The notes under the pieces: model-generated | Database searches by the model: none | What the model was told of the DNA's origin: nothing | What the model saw: the letters and a program-made list of their open reading frames with translations, nothing else | Program-made: the position numbers and the translations under genes | Assembly (NCBI GenBank): GCA_913009685.1 | Contig: CAJVXP010000024.1 | Coordinates: 1-35,001 of the forward strand | DNA: 35,001 bases | Direction: 5' to 3' | From: an uncultured Bacteroidota bacterium | Lineage (GTDB): Bacteria > Bacteroidota > Bacteroidia > Bacteroidales > F082 | In this document: one piece after another, positions 7,971-16,065 of the stretch | How the letters are laid out: each line of letters starts with the position of its first letter | Numbering within the stretch: the stretch's first letter is position 1

Positions 7971-9764
7971 TTGCATACGAAAGAAATAACGAAATTAGAT
8001 GGCGGGCAGTTCTACAACTGTTTCCTGACCGGCGCCGCTAAAATATTTGATAACCAGAATTATCTCAACAAAATAAACGTGTTTCCCGTGGCGGATGCCG
8101 ATACGGGAACCAACCTGGCTTCCACCATGCGCTCCATTGTGGAGACAACCGTTGTCCGGGATAATTTAAAAGTTACTGCCATCGCCATTGCCGATGCTGC
8201 ATTGGCCGGAGCCCGGGGAAATTCGGGCATTATCTTTGCCCAGTTTCTTTACGGATTTAGCTATGAAGTGGCTGACAAGGAAAAAATTGATGTTCTTGAT
8301 TTTGTCCTCGGTGTGAAAAAGGCAGTACGTTATGTCTATGAGTCTATTGCCAATCCCGTAGAGGGAACCATGATTTCTGTTATCAAAGAGTGGGCCGATT
8401 TTCTGTTTGCCATAAAAGAAAAACATAATGATTTTCACAGCCTGTTAGCAAATAGTGCCAAACAGGCGCATAAGTCGTTGAAAGAAACCACCAAAAAGCT
8501 GGATAAACTGGCACGGGCAAAAGTGGTGGATGCCGGTGCACAGGGTTTTGTGGACTTTCTCGATGGAATGATCGGCTACCTTAAAACCGGTCTTATTCCA
8601 AATCCCGAGACGCTGAAATCGGTGGTAATAGAGATTAGTGAAGAACATATTAACCTTGATGATATCACTTTTCGTTACTGTACCGAAGCTCTGATTCAGG
8701 GCAAAAACCTGAACAAGGAGAAGTTAAAAGCTGTTTTGGATGGCTTTGGCGATTCGATGGTGATTGCCGGGTCGAAAAACAAAATGCGTATCCATATTCA
8801 TACCGATGCGCCGTGGTTGTTGTTTGAGAAAATCAGCGACCTGGGCACTATCATTGCACAAAAAGTGGACGACATGGTACTACAAAATGAGATAGCTTCC
8901 AACGCCCGACACAAAACAGCTATTGTAACCGATTCGTCGTGTGACATTCCCGAAGAGCTGATGGAAAAATACCAAATCCTGTGTATCCCGTTGAATATTC
9001 ATTTTGGCGATACCTTTTACCTCGATGGCATTACCATGAAACCAGAGCAGTTTTACAGGATGTTGGATTCATCACCGGTTTATCCGACGACCTCACAACC
9101 CTCTTACAAAGAATTTTTTAACCGCTATAACTATCTTTCAACACATTACGACTCCATTATCGGAATTAATTTAAGTGCACAGTTAAGCGGCACCTGGCAA
9201 AATAGTGTAAATGCAGCCGGCAAAGTTTCGGAGCAGACCGGGAAGATTATTGAGGTCATCAACAGTAAAAAAGTCTCCTGCGGGTTGGGATTGCTGACTA
9301 TTCGTGCGGCCAAAGCATTGGAAATGGGATTAAGTCACGAGGAAATTGTTGCTTACCTGCCAATGTGGGTATTGAAAACAAAACAGTATGCCGGATTAAA
9401 AACCCTGAAATACCTTATAAAAAGTGGACGTATCGACGCAAAAAAAGGTTTTATCGGCCGGCTTCTGGGAGTAAAACCTATCATTGAAGTCGATAAAAAC
9501 GGACTCGTTATTCCCTTTGCCAAACCTTTTTCCCAAAAGAGAAGCCGGAAACGCATCCTCAATGAGATGAAAAAATTCATGAAAGGGAAAAGAGTCTGGG
9601 GCTATGCCATTACACATGCCAATAATCCGGAAAGCGCCCGTTGGCTTGCCGGTGGCATGGAAAAACTGACCGGAAAAAAACCGGAATTTATTCAGCAGGC
9701 CACACCTGTTTTGGGGGTACATGTGGGCCCCGGAGTGATTAGCCTTGCTGTGTCGCTGGAATAG
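7971..9764 (+). CDS. DAK2-DegV fusion protein (fatty acid kinase FakA/FakB-like)
   Basis: The coding frame has no ATG near its beginning. I place the start at the TTG at 7971 (597 aa), since the TTG at 7932 precedes a -7 promoter box; the real start is uncertain. Residues about 1-195 are a DAK2/DhaL nucleotide-binding domain: INVFPVADADTGTN supplies the Mg-ATP aspartates. From about 315 to the end is a DegV lipid-binding domain, starting TAIVTDSSCDIPEEL and including TTSQPSYKEFF and GLKTLKYLIKSGRI, typical of FakB. In Firmicutes the kinase (FakA) and the fatty-acid-binding protein (FakB) are separate and phosphorylate exogenous fatty acids; here both are in one chain. It would act in the cytoplasm, in fatty acid salvage for phospholipids. 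The gene is monocistronic, with 103 bp from the transporter stop to this start. Confidence 0.82.
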   Translation: MHTKEITKLDGGQFYNCFLTGAAKIFDNQNYLNKINVFPVADADTGTNLASTMRSIVETTVVRDNLKVTAIAIADAALAGARGNSGIIFAQFLYGFSYEVADKEKIDVLDFVLGVKKAVRYVYESIANPVEGTMISVIKEWADFLFAIKEKHNDFHSLLANSAKQAHKSLKETTKKLDKLARAKVVDAGAQGFVDFLDGMIGYLKTGLIPNPETLKSVVIEISEEHINLDDITFRYCTEALIQGKNLNKEKLKAVLDGFGDSMVIAGSKNKMRIHIHTDAPWLLFEKISDLGTIIAQKVDDMVLQNEIASNARHKTAIVTDSSCDIPEELMEKYQILCIPLNIHFGDTFYLDGITMKPEQFYRMLDSSPVYPTTSQPSYKEFFNRYNYLSTHYDSIIGINLSAQLSGTWQNSVNAAGKVSEQTGKIIEVINSKKVSCGLGLLTIRAAKALEMGLSHEEIVAYLPMWVLKTKQYAGLKTLKYLIKSGRIDAKKGFIGRLLGVKPIIEVDKNGLVIPFAKPFSQKRSRKRILNEMKKFMKGKRVWGYAITHANNPESARWLAGGMEKLTGKKPEFIQQATPVLGVHVGPGVISLAVSLE

Positions 9765-9807
9765 GGGAAATGGTAAAATATGGTTGTCCGGCCTTCGCTG
9801 AGGCTTC

Positions 9808-9909
9808 GGCAAACGGCGTCAAACGATGGTCAAACGGTTGTCAGACAGTTGCCAAACGGTGGTCAGGCAATTGTCATTCGCTGCGCTGTCAGGCAGTTGT
9901 CATTTGATT
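9808..9909 (+). repeat. Degenerate 11-bp tandem repeat array, locus 1
   Basis: Consecutive units read GTCAAACGATG, GTCAAACGGTT, GTCAGACAGTT, GCCAAACGGTG, GTCAGGCAATT, then a 15-bp variant GTCATTCGCTGCGCT, then GTCAGGCAGTT and GTCATTTGATT. Position 1-4 GTCA and C7 are nearly fixed; positions 5-6 and 8-9 vary. A conserved leader (9792-9811) precedes it and recurs at 18363. The rest of the gap (9910-10048) is T-rich and holds nothing else I can identify. An 11-bp period rules out a coding repeat. Confidence 0.75.
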
Positions 9910-10048
9910 TTTTTGTCTTTTTCCTTTTGTCTTTTATCTTGTAACTGGTCATTTTGTTTGTCTCATTGTTCACTTTTTTCTCTTTCCGGGGTTTGCCTAA
10001 ACTTGTTCTAAATATCTTCTTTGTTCCTTTTTACAGGTGTTAAATCCG

Positions 10049-10056
10049 TAATTTTG
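10049..10056 (+). promoter_or_regulatory. Bacteroidetes -7 promoter box for the acyl-CoA synthetase gene
   Basis: TAATTTTG is an exact TAnnTTTG match, 15 bases before the ATG at 10072. The predicted transcription start near 10063 excludes the upstream TTG start at 10021. Confidence 0.5.
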
Positions 10057-10071
10057 CCAGATAAAACATCA

Positions 10072-12135
10072 ATGGACATGATTACAAAACAGTTAACACA
10101 TCCCCGCAGCATTGTTGTTGTGGGAGGCTCGAATGATATAGAAAAACCGGGTGGAAAAGTCCTCAAAAATCTCATAGACGGCGAATTTGACGGCAAACTT
10201 TACGTAATGAATCCCAAGGAAGACGAAGTTCAGGGAATAAAAAGTTTCCGTGACCCCAAAGAGATGCCCGATGTAGATTTAGCTATCATCGCTATTGCAG
10301 CAAAATATACACCCGATGCGGTTGAATTCCTGGCTCAAAATAAAAATACCCGCGCTTTTATTGTGCTGTCTGCCGGTTTCAGTGAAGAAAGCCACGAAGG
10401 TAAACTATTGGAAGATAAGATGGTGGCATCGGTAAACAAGGTGAGTGGGTCGCTTATCGGTCCCAATTGCATTGGGGTGCTGACACCGCAATATCACGGT
10501 GTTTTTACACAGCCCATTCCCAGACTCGACCCCAAAGGCTGCGATTTTATCAGCGGTTCGGGCGCCACGGCCTGTTTTATAATGGAAGCCGGAATTCCCA
10601 AAGGCCTGACATTCAACAATGTTTATTCCGTAGGAAACTCAGCCCAAATGGGTGTGGAAGAGGTGCTGCAATACATGGATGAGACTTTCGACCCGGAAAA
10701 AGACCCCAAAGTCAAGCTGCTTTATCTCGAAAAAATCGACAAACCCGATTTGTTGCTGAAACATGCAGCTTCGCTAATCCGGAAAGGGTGCCGGATTGCT
10801 GCTGTGAAAGCCGGAGCTTCAGAAGCCGGAAGCCGGGCTGCTTCTTCACATACCGGTGCTTTGGCCGGTTCGGATGCTGCTGCAGATGCGCTTTTACTCA
10901 AAGCAGGCATCGTACGTTGCTATGGCCGCGAAGACCTTATCAGCGTGGCTTCTGTTTTCATGTATCCCGAACTTCAGGGTAAAAATATTGCAGTGATTAC
11001 CCATGCCGGCGGTCCCGCTGTCATGCTCACCGATAAACTTTCAGCAGGCGGATTGAATGTTCCGGCTATCCGGGGAAAAACAGCCGAAAAGCTGAAGACA
11101 AAACTGTTTCCCGGCTCGGCTGTGGGTAATCCCATCGATTTTCTCGCTACCGGTACAGCCGAACAACTTGGCACTATCATCGACTACGTAAATAACGAAA
11201 TTGATGAAATTGATGCCATGGTGGTCATTTTCGGCACGCCGGGTTTGGTCAGAATTTACGATGTTTATGCATTGCTGGACGAAAAAATGAAACACAGCAA
11301 AAAACCTGTTTTTCCTGTTTTGCCTTCCTTTTTAACGGCTGAAAAAGAGGTGAAAGCTTTTGTGGAAAAGGGCAGAGTTTATTTCCCTGACGAGGTTGTG
11401 CTTGGTGAAGCCCTGGCACGGGTTTACTATACACCGGCGCCGGCTCCCGAAAAGGTTGCATTGCCAGATGTGGATAAAAAGCAAATCCGCGCCATTGTGG
11501 AAGAAGCTGCTGACGGTTATCTTGCTCCCGCAAAAGTAACAGCACTGTTGGATGCTGCCGGTATTACGCGGGCAAAAGAGTTTACCACTTCGCGAAAAGA
11601 GAAAATAGTGGAACTCGCTGGAGAAGTTAGTTTTCCGTTGGTTATGAAAGTTGTCGGCCCCTTGCATAAATCGGATGTAGGCGGAGTGAGCCTGAACATC
11701 TGTGACAATGAGAAACTGCTGAGGGAGATGGATCGCATGATGCAAATTGAAGGCGCCAAAGGAGTGCTCATTCAGCCCATGCTGAATGGTATGGAACTTT
11801 TTGCCGGCGTAAAAAAGGAAGATAAATTCGGCCATTTGATTTTGTTTGGTCTCGGCGGTATTTTTATTGAAATATTGAAAGATGTGCGAACCACGCTGGC
11901 TCCGTTGGGCAAAGAGGAGGCACTGGCTGAATTGAAAAAACTGAAAAGCTACAAAATCATTCAGGGTGTACGTGGCATGGAAGGCGTGGACGGTGAGCTT
12001 TTTGCTGATGTTTTAGTGCGGCTTTCGGCGCTTGTACAAGCTGCTCCCGAAATTGCCGAGATGGATTTGAATCCGCTGCTCGGCAACAAACGGCAGGTGG
12101 TGGCTGTGGATGCACGCATCAGAATTGCCAAATAA
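10072..12135 (+). CDS. ADP-forming acyl-CoA (acetyl-CoA) synthetase, fused alpha-beta type
   Basis: The protein is 687 residues from the ATG at 10072; ATG 10078 is equally possible. It has a CoA-binding Rossmann domain first (SIVVVGGSND near the N-terminus), then the succinyl-CoA-ligase-like domains, then from about 480 an ATP-grasp domain (LVMKVVGPLHKSDVGGVSL, ending EMDLNPLL). SSHTGALAGSD holds H260, the histidine that is phosphorylated in this family. The enzyme converts acyl-CoA + ADP + Pi to acid + CoA + ATP, giving substrate-level phosphorylation during fermentation of sugars or amino acids, and is reversible. The next gene downstream is an aminotransferase with its own -7 box. A two-step amino acid catabolic route (transamination, then CoA-linked ATP gain) is plausible but inferred only from proximity. 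Confidence 0.88.
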   Translation: MDMITKQLTHPRSIVVVGGSNDIEKPGGKVLKNLIDGEFDGKLYVMNPKEDEVQGIKSFRDPKEMPDVDLAIIAIAAKYTPDAVEFLAQNKNTRAFIVLSAGFSEESHEGKLLEDKMVASVNKVSGSLIGPNCIGVLTPQYHGVFTQPIPRLDPKGCDFISGSGATACFIMEAGIPKGLTFNNVYSVGNSAQMGVEEVLQYMDETFDPEKDPKVKLLYLEKIDKPDLLLKHAASLIRKGCRIAAVKAGASEAGSRAASSHTGALAGSDAAADALLLKAGIVRCYGREDLISVASVFMYPELQGKNIAVITHAGGPAVMLTDKLSAGGLNVPAIRGKTAEKLKTKLFPGSAVGNPIDFLATGTAEQLGTIIDYVNNEIDEIDAMVVIFGTPGLVRIYDVYALLDEKMKHSKKPVFPVLPSFLTAEKEVKAFVEKGRVYFPDEVVLGEALARVYYTPAPAPEKVALPDVDKKQIRAIVEEAADGYLAPAKVTALLDAAGITRAKEFTTSRKEKIVELAGEVSFPLVMKVVGPLHKSDVGGVSLNICDNEKLLREMDRMMQIEGAKGVLIQPMLNGMELFAGVKKEDKFGHLILFGLGGIFIEILKDVRTTLAPLGKEEALAELKKLKSYKIIQGVRGMEGVDGELFADVLVRLSALVQAAPEIAEMDLNPLLGNKRQVVAVDARIRIAK

Positions 12136-12250
12136 GTGATTTTTAACTCATTCCCAGCGTTTTAAATAACCCCTGAATTCCTAATGATTTTAGCAGGCAA
12201 AGAAGGGCTGCCGCAATCTTGCGTCCCCTATTGTTTTGGGAAATTATTCG

Positions 12251-12258
12251 TAATTTTG
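12251..12258 (+). promoter_or_regulatory. Bacteroidetes -7 promoter box for the aminotransferase gene
   Basis: TAATTTTG is an exact TAnnTTTG match, 70 bases before the preferred ATG at 12329. The upstream TTG (12231-12233) has a 17-base spacer, shorter than ideal. Confidence 0.45.
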
Positions 12259-12328
12259 GACTGCATTTCAAAGCGGTTTTTCCCGACTGGAAATGTTTTA
12301 TGGATTTATAGCATTAATACTCAAATTT

Positions 12329-13651
12329 ATGAAAAATACACCAATAGATTACCACATTGTTAACCAAAAAATAAATGAGAGCGGACTTCATTCTGTAGGC
12401 AAAGCCACCATTCGCGAGATTAAAAAACTGGTGGATGAGATTGAAAAAGCTACGGGTGAACAATATATTCGTATGGAAATGGGGGTTCCCGGATTACCTC
12501 CTGTAAAAATAGGAGTGGATGCCCAAATTGATGCGCTGGAAAAGGGGGTTGCCGCCATTTATCCTAACATTCAGGGTTTGCAGGTGCTGAAAGAAGAATT
12601 TTCGCGGTTTTTGAAACTTTTCATGGATGTTGACGTGAACCCGGAAGGTTGCATCCCGACGGTGGGTTCCATGCAGGGCGGGTTTGCTTCTTTTTTATGT
12701 ATGAGTCGTACGAACCGGCATCAGGATTCCACACTTTTTATCGACCCCGGATTTCCGGTGCATAAGATGCAACATAAGGTGTTAAACCTTCGCTACGAAA
12801 GTTTCGATGTATATAATTACCGTGGCAAAAAATTAAAAGTCAAATTGGAATCTTATTTTAAAACAGGAAGATTTCATTCGGTCTTGTATTCCAATCCCAA
12901 CAATCCATCCTGGATATGTTTTACTGAGGAAGAGTTGCAAATTATCGGCGAAATGGCTGATAAATACAATGTGGCTATTTTGGAAGACCTGGCTTATTTT
13001 GGGATGGACTTCCGTAAAGACTATTCTCAACCCGGAAGACCTCCTTATCAGCCTACTGTGGCCAAATATTCAAAGAATTATATTTTGTTTGTTTCCAGCT
13101 CTAAAATTTTCAGCTATGCCGGTGAGCGTATTGGGATGATGGCTATTTCCAACAATCTGTTTACCATGAGCCTGCCCGACCTGCTCCGTTATTATACCAC
13201 GGATAATCTGGGCTATTCGCTGATTTATGAAACACTCTATCCGCTTAGTTCCGGAACTGCACATTCGGCACAGTATGCTATTACAGCTGTGTTAAAAGCA
13301 GCAAATGAAGGTAAATTCAACTTTGTTGATTATGTGAAAGATTATGGTGTCAAGGCTAAGGAGATGAAGGAGATGTTTTTGAATAATGGTTTCAAAATTG
13401 TTTACGATACTGACATCGACCAGCCTATTGCCGATGGCTTTTACTTTACGTTCTCTTATCCCGGCTTTGATGCGGAAGCGTTGCTGCACGAGCTGGCTTA
13501 TTATGGTATTAGTGCTATTTCTCTTCTGATTACCGGAAGCGAGCGGACAGAGGGTATCAGAGCTTGTACTTCATTGGTTAAACATGAACAGTTCCCTTTG
13601 CTGAACGAACGGCTGGCACAGTTTCATAAAGACCATCCCATAGTATATTAG
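12329..13651 (+). CDS. PLP-dependent aminotransferase, class I/II fold
   Basis: I use the ATG at 12329 (440 aa), because the protein then begins MKNTPIDYHIVNQKI without the odd hydrophobic leader given by the in-frame ATG at 12293. Fold-type-I hallmarks are present: YSNPNNPSW (188-196, the NPNNP substrate loop), an aspartate in LEDLAYFGMDF (219-229) to pair with the pyridine nitrogen, and SSSKIFSYAGERIG with K259 as the Schiff-base lysine and the Arg that binds the PLP phosphate. It would be a cytoplasmic homodimer moving amino groups to 2-oxoglutarate or a similar keto acid. The amino acid specificity cannot be told. It is monocistronic with its own promoter box. Confidence 0.85.
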   Translation: MKNTPIDYHIVNQKINESGLHSVGKATIREIKKLVDEIEKATGEQYIRMEMGVPGLPPVKIGVDAQIDALEKGVAAIYPNIQGLQVLKEEFSRFLKLFMDVDVNPEGCIPTVGSMQGGFASFLCMSRTNRHQDSTLFIDPGFPVHKMQHKVLNLRYESFDVYNYRGKKLKVKLESYFKTGRFHSVLYSNPNNPSWICFTEEELQIIGEMADKYNVAILEDLAYFGMDFRKDYSQPGRPPYQPTVAKYSKNYILFVSSSKIFSYAGERIGMMAISNNLFTMSLPDLLRYYTTDNLGYSLIYETLYPLSSGTAHSAQYAITAVLKAANEGKFNFVDYVKDYGVKAKEMKEMFLNNGFKIVYDTDIDQPIADGFYFTFSYPGFDAEALLHELAYYGISAISLLITGSERTEGIRACTSLVKHEQFPLLNERLAQFHKDHPIVY

Positions 13652-13896
13652 CCGGAAAACGCATGGTTCCCGGTCAAACGGAAAACGGGTCAGGCTTCGC
13701 AACATCTTCTTATTTTCTCCTACATCGTCGCCGGTTAGGATTTTAACACAGTATATAAAGTAAGTTGAAGTTGGAAGTGCCTAAAATGACTGAAGTGACT
13801 GTCTGCCCGGCCAATGGCGGATACGGCGAAAGCAGAAGCTAAAGTTTGGAGCCAATACTGTAAAAAAAATTATTTAAAATCATAGGAATCAGTGTG
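13652..13896. other. Convergent intergenic region with vestigial repeat units
   Basis: No gene is seen between the two convergent stops. GTCAAACGG at 13673-13681 and GTCAGGC at 13689-13695 look like two decayed units of the 11-bp repeat found at 9808, 18389 and 29821. Around 13775-13801 a short degenerate run (GTGCCTAAAATGACTGAAG) resembles sequence near 14405. No terminator hairpin is apparent. Confidence 0.35.
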
Positions 13897-14292
13897 CTAT
13901 TGCACGTGGGAACGGTGATATTCGGCTTCCAAATCAGACATGGAAAGGTAATGGTTGAAGCAACCGAACCGGGAACAGATTTTGACAAAGCCACCGGATT
14001 TAAGTCCCAAATTAACCATGGGCGCATCACAAATCCGGCAGGTTTCGCGGGTAAGCAACTCCGAATGGCAGGAAGGGCAGCAGAACCCAACAATCTCCCC
14101 CTGTTCAACCGCCATATCTTTCTGATGTTCAAAACATTCGTATGCAGCACACAGATAAACAGTTCCTTTTTTGTTTTCTTCAGACCGAATGTTTAATTCA
14201 ACACTTGGAAGCCCGTTTATTTTTACTTCCTCATTCATGAGAGATTTTTGGCAAACAGGACAAGCCACATCAAGAATAATCTGCTTCTTCAT
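13897..14292 (-). CDS. Cysteine-rich multi-zinc-ribbon protein of unknown function
   Basis: The 131-residue protein has no signal peptide or membrane segment. Its cysteines fall into ordered pairs: C11-x2-C14, C48-x4-C53, C72-x2-C75 (with C71), C85-x2-C88 and C106-x4-C111. The first and last modules share a pattern: CxxC, then a stretch ending in Cx4C-F-x-H (C53FEH56 and C111FNH114). This suggests an internal duplication with a small CPSC ribbon between. Each module could bind one zinc. It may be a cytoplasmic nucleic-acid- or protein-binding adaptor. I recognise no named family. The antisense 103-residue frame over the same DNA is a shadow. It follows hemY on the minus strand with a 230-bp gap and its own promoter-like site. 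Confidence 0.72.
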   Translation of the reverse strand: MKKQIILDVACPVCQKSLMNEEVKINGLPSVELNIRSEENKKGTVYLCAAYECFEHQKDMAVEQGEIVGFCCPSCHSELLTRETCRICDAPMVNLGLKSGGFVKICSRFGCFNHYLSMSDLEAEYHRSHVQ

Positions 14293-14329
14293 ATTATCGG
14301 ATTTTAAACTGTTTGGGTTAATCGAATGG

Positions 14330-14359
14330 CGAAATTAATAACATTTCTCCCCGATTCAA
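14330..14359 (-). promoter_or_regulatory. Candidate promoter for the zinc-ribbon gene
   Basis: On the minus strand TTG (14359-14357) is followed after exactly 19 bases by TAATTTCG (14337-14330), seven of eight matches to TAnnTTTG. Transcription would start near 14323, giving a leader of about 30 bases. Confidence 0.45.
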
Positions 14360-14415
14360 AGCCCGAAGCGCAATATTAAAAGAGTTTAAATAAGATGAGT
14401 CTGAAATGCCTAAAG

Positions 14416-14447
14416 TTTGAGGTGCATGGAATTTGAGGTGCATGGAA
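14416..14447 (+). repeat. Two perfect 16-bp tandem copies plus a partial third
   Basis: TTTGAGGTGCATGGAA occurs at 14416-14431 and 14432-14447, and TTTGAAGT follows at 14448. It lies between hemY and the zinc-ribbon gene. Sixteen bases is not a codon multiple, and the 70-residue minus-strand frame across it shows no protein-like features. Confidence 0.8.
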
Positions 14448-14522
14448 TTTGAAGTCCGTAAATTAAGACTAAGGGATTGTTTAAAGTTAAACCGAGAATC
14501 TACGAGAAACAACTTTAGGGCA

Positions 14523-15881
14523 CTACTCATTTAAAATAATGTCTTCCGCCATAAAATGCGCCTGTTTTATCCGGTCAGCCAGACCTATACCATCGCGTAT
14601 GCTACCAGCGAGATAAAGTCCGCGATGCAGTAGCTCAATGTTGGCAATAGCGCGAAAACGTTCTTCAGAATCGGCACCGTATTGTGCAATGGCCTGTTGG
14701 TGTGTGGCAAATTCAAACAGGTCGGGTTCTGCATTTTGCAGCCCCATGGTGATTTCCAGCTCTTTTTTTACCAGCTTATAAAGTGCCTCCTCATTCAGTT
14801 CGGCCAATTCGGGCTTCCGCGTTCCTCCTACAAAAGTTGTTAGCAACGCTCCGCCTTTGGGTACCCGGCTTTTGAACAGGCTCGACATAAACAATACGCC
14901 AAGGAGATTCCGTTTTTCTTTGAAAGGAATCAAGCCGCCGAAAGCATCCAGCGGAATACCATTCCATTTTTTAAATCCTACAGCTACTTCCGTTACTTTG
15001 GCATACACCAGATTAGTTATCGGTTGCCACTGTTTTGCCTCTACAAACGGAAACAGTTGAGGCAGTACGCCGGCATTCACAGTACTGACCAAATGGCTGA
15101 AGTCCTCCTGCTGTCCTTTACGATGCACATGGAAATTATTACCGGATTTTGTTACAGAAATGTCTTCACAGCCGGTTTCGATATTTTCCTCTCCCAGGAT
15201 GGCTGTCAACGTATTGGTGAGATTCCGTAAGCCGCCATCAACAGAAAAAATTTCACGGGTAACTTTCTTTTCTCCGGGACTTTTTTTCTCTCTTTTCTTT
15301 TTTATGGCACCACCGATAAAACTTCCGTAATCTTGTTCGAGCCGGTAGAGCTTAGGCAGCGCATATTTAGGAACAAGGTAATCCGGATCGCCGGCGTAGA
15401 TGCCGAGAATGAAAGGGTCGATGGCATAATCCAGAAAGCTTTGCCCCATTCTTCTGATTACCAGATGAGCAAGTGTTTCGTTGGGGTTGTCGCCCTTTTT
15501 GCGGAAAGGTTCGCCCAACAGACGCAATTTATCTTTCAGGCTAAAAAGCGGTGTTGTTATTCCGCCCACAATCCCGGAAGGCAATGCATGCCATTTTCCC
15601 TCTTTCCAGATCAGTCGTTTGGCAGAAGATGCGTTTGCAATTTCCAGCTTGCACCGGTTACCGAGTTCTTCAAAAAATTCTGCCGTCTCTGCGTTGGCAA
15701 TCACTCCGCTGTTGGGGCCTCTTTCGTAAACAAATCCGTCCTGTTCGCGGGTATCAATGACCCCGCCTATGTGCGTCGACTTTTCAAAAATACGAAAGGC
15801 AATGCCGGCCTTTTTCAGATAGTATGCTGTTACCAAACCCGTGATGCCTGCCCCGAGGATGGCCACCTTTTTCTTTTCCAT
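14523..15881 (-). CDS. hemY: Oxygen-dependent protoporphyrinogen oxidase (HemY type)
   Basis: The 452-residue flavoprotein starts KKKVAILGAGITGLVTAYYL with the GxGxxG FAD-binding loop at residues 10-15, followed by FEKSTHIGGVI, which binds the FAD ribose, and GFVYERGPNSG, diagnostic of protoporphyrinogen oxidases. The C-terminal RGLYLAGSIRDGIGLADRI is the second FAD-contact block of this amine-oxidase-fold family. It oxidises protoporphyrinogen IX to protoporphyrin IX, the penultimate step of protohaem synthesis, probably at the inner membrane. Length matches the family (about 450-480). No other haem gene is in the window. The name hemG is also used for this family in databases. The region after its stop contains short tandem repeats. 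Confidence 0.92.
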   Translation of the reverse strand: MEKKKVAILGAGITGLVTAYYLKKAGIAFRIFEKSTHIGGVIDTREQDGFVYERGPNSGVIANAETAEFFEELGNRCKLEIANASSAKRLIWKEGKWHALPSGIVGGITTPLFSLKDKLRLLGEPFRKKGDNPNETLAHLVIRRMGQSFLDYAIDPFILGIYAGDPDYLVPKYALPKLYRLEQDYGSFIGGAIKKKREKKSPGEKKVTREIFSVDGGLRNLTNTLTAILGEENIETGCEDISVTKSGNNFHVHRKGQQEDFSHLVSTVNAGVLPQLFPFVEAKQWQPITNLVYAKVTEVAVGFKKWNGIPLDAFGGLIPFKEKRNLLGVLFMSSLFKSRVPKGGALLTTFVGGTRKPELAELNEEALYKLVKKELEITMGLQNAEPDLFEFATHQQAIAQYGADSEERFRAIANIELLHRGLYLAGSIRDGIGLADRIKQAHFMAEDIILNE

Positions 15882-15924
15882 TTTTCAATTTGTTTTTAGC
15901 TCCTTTTCTTGAAAAAAGAGAGGG

Positions 15925-15932
15925 CAAAGGTA
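15925..15932 (-). promoter_or_regulatory. Bacteroidetes -7 promoter box for hemY
   Basis: Read on the minus strand this is TACCTTTG, an exact TAnnTTTG match, 43 bases upstream of the hemY ATG. No TTG is found at -33; TTTC occupies roughly that place. Confidence 0.45.
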
Positions 15933-16033
15933 CGAAAACTGTTGTGTGAAACGGAGGAATACAAAAGGAAGAAAGATTTTTGATTTTGTTAATAACACGT
16001 AGCCTGATTTACGGTGCCAAAACCAATTAAAAT

Positions 16034-16041
16034 TACTTTTG
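16034..16041 (+). promoter_or_regulatory. Bacteroidetes -7 promoter box for pcrA/uvrD
   Basis: TACTTTTG is an exact TAnnTTTG match, 24 bases before the GTG start at 16066. Together with the hemY box it makes the 184-bp gap a divergent promoter region. Confidence 0.45.
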
Positions 16042-16065
16042 CAAAGCAGATAAATTTACAGAAAA

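Noticed and set aside
13839-14150. 103-residue minus-strand ORF overlapping the zinc-ribbon gene in another frame
   Set aside because: The overlapping 131-residue frame has ordered zinc motifs; this one is its shadow.
14318-14530. 70-residue minus-strand ORF between hemY and the zinc-ribbon gene
   Set aside because: It reads through a 16-bp tandem repeat, overlaps the promoter of the zinc-ribbon gene and shows no protein family features.
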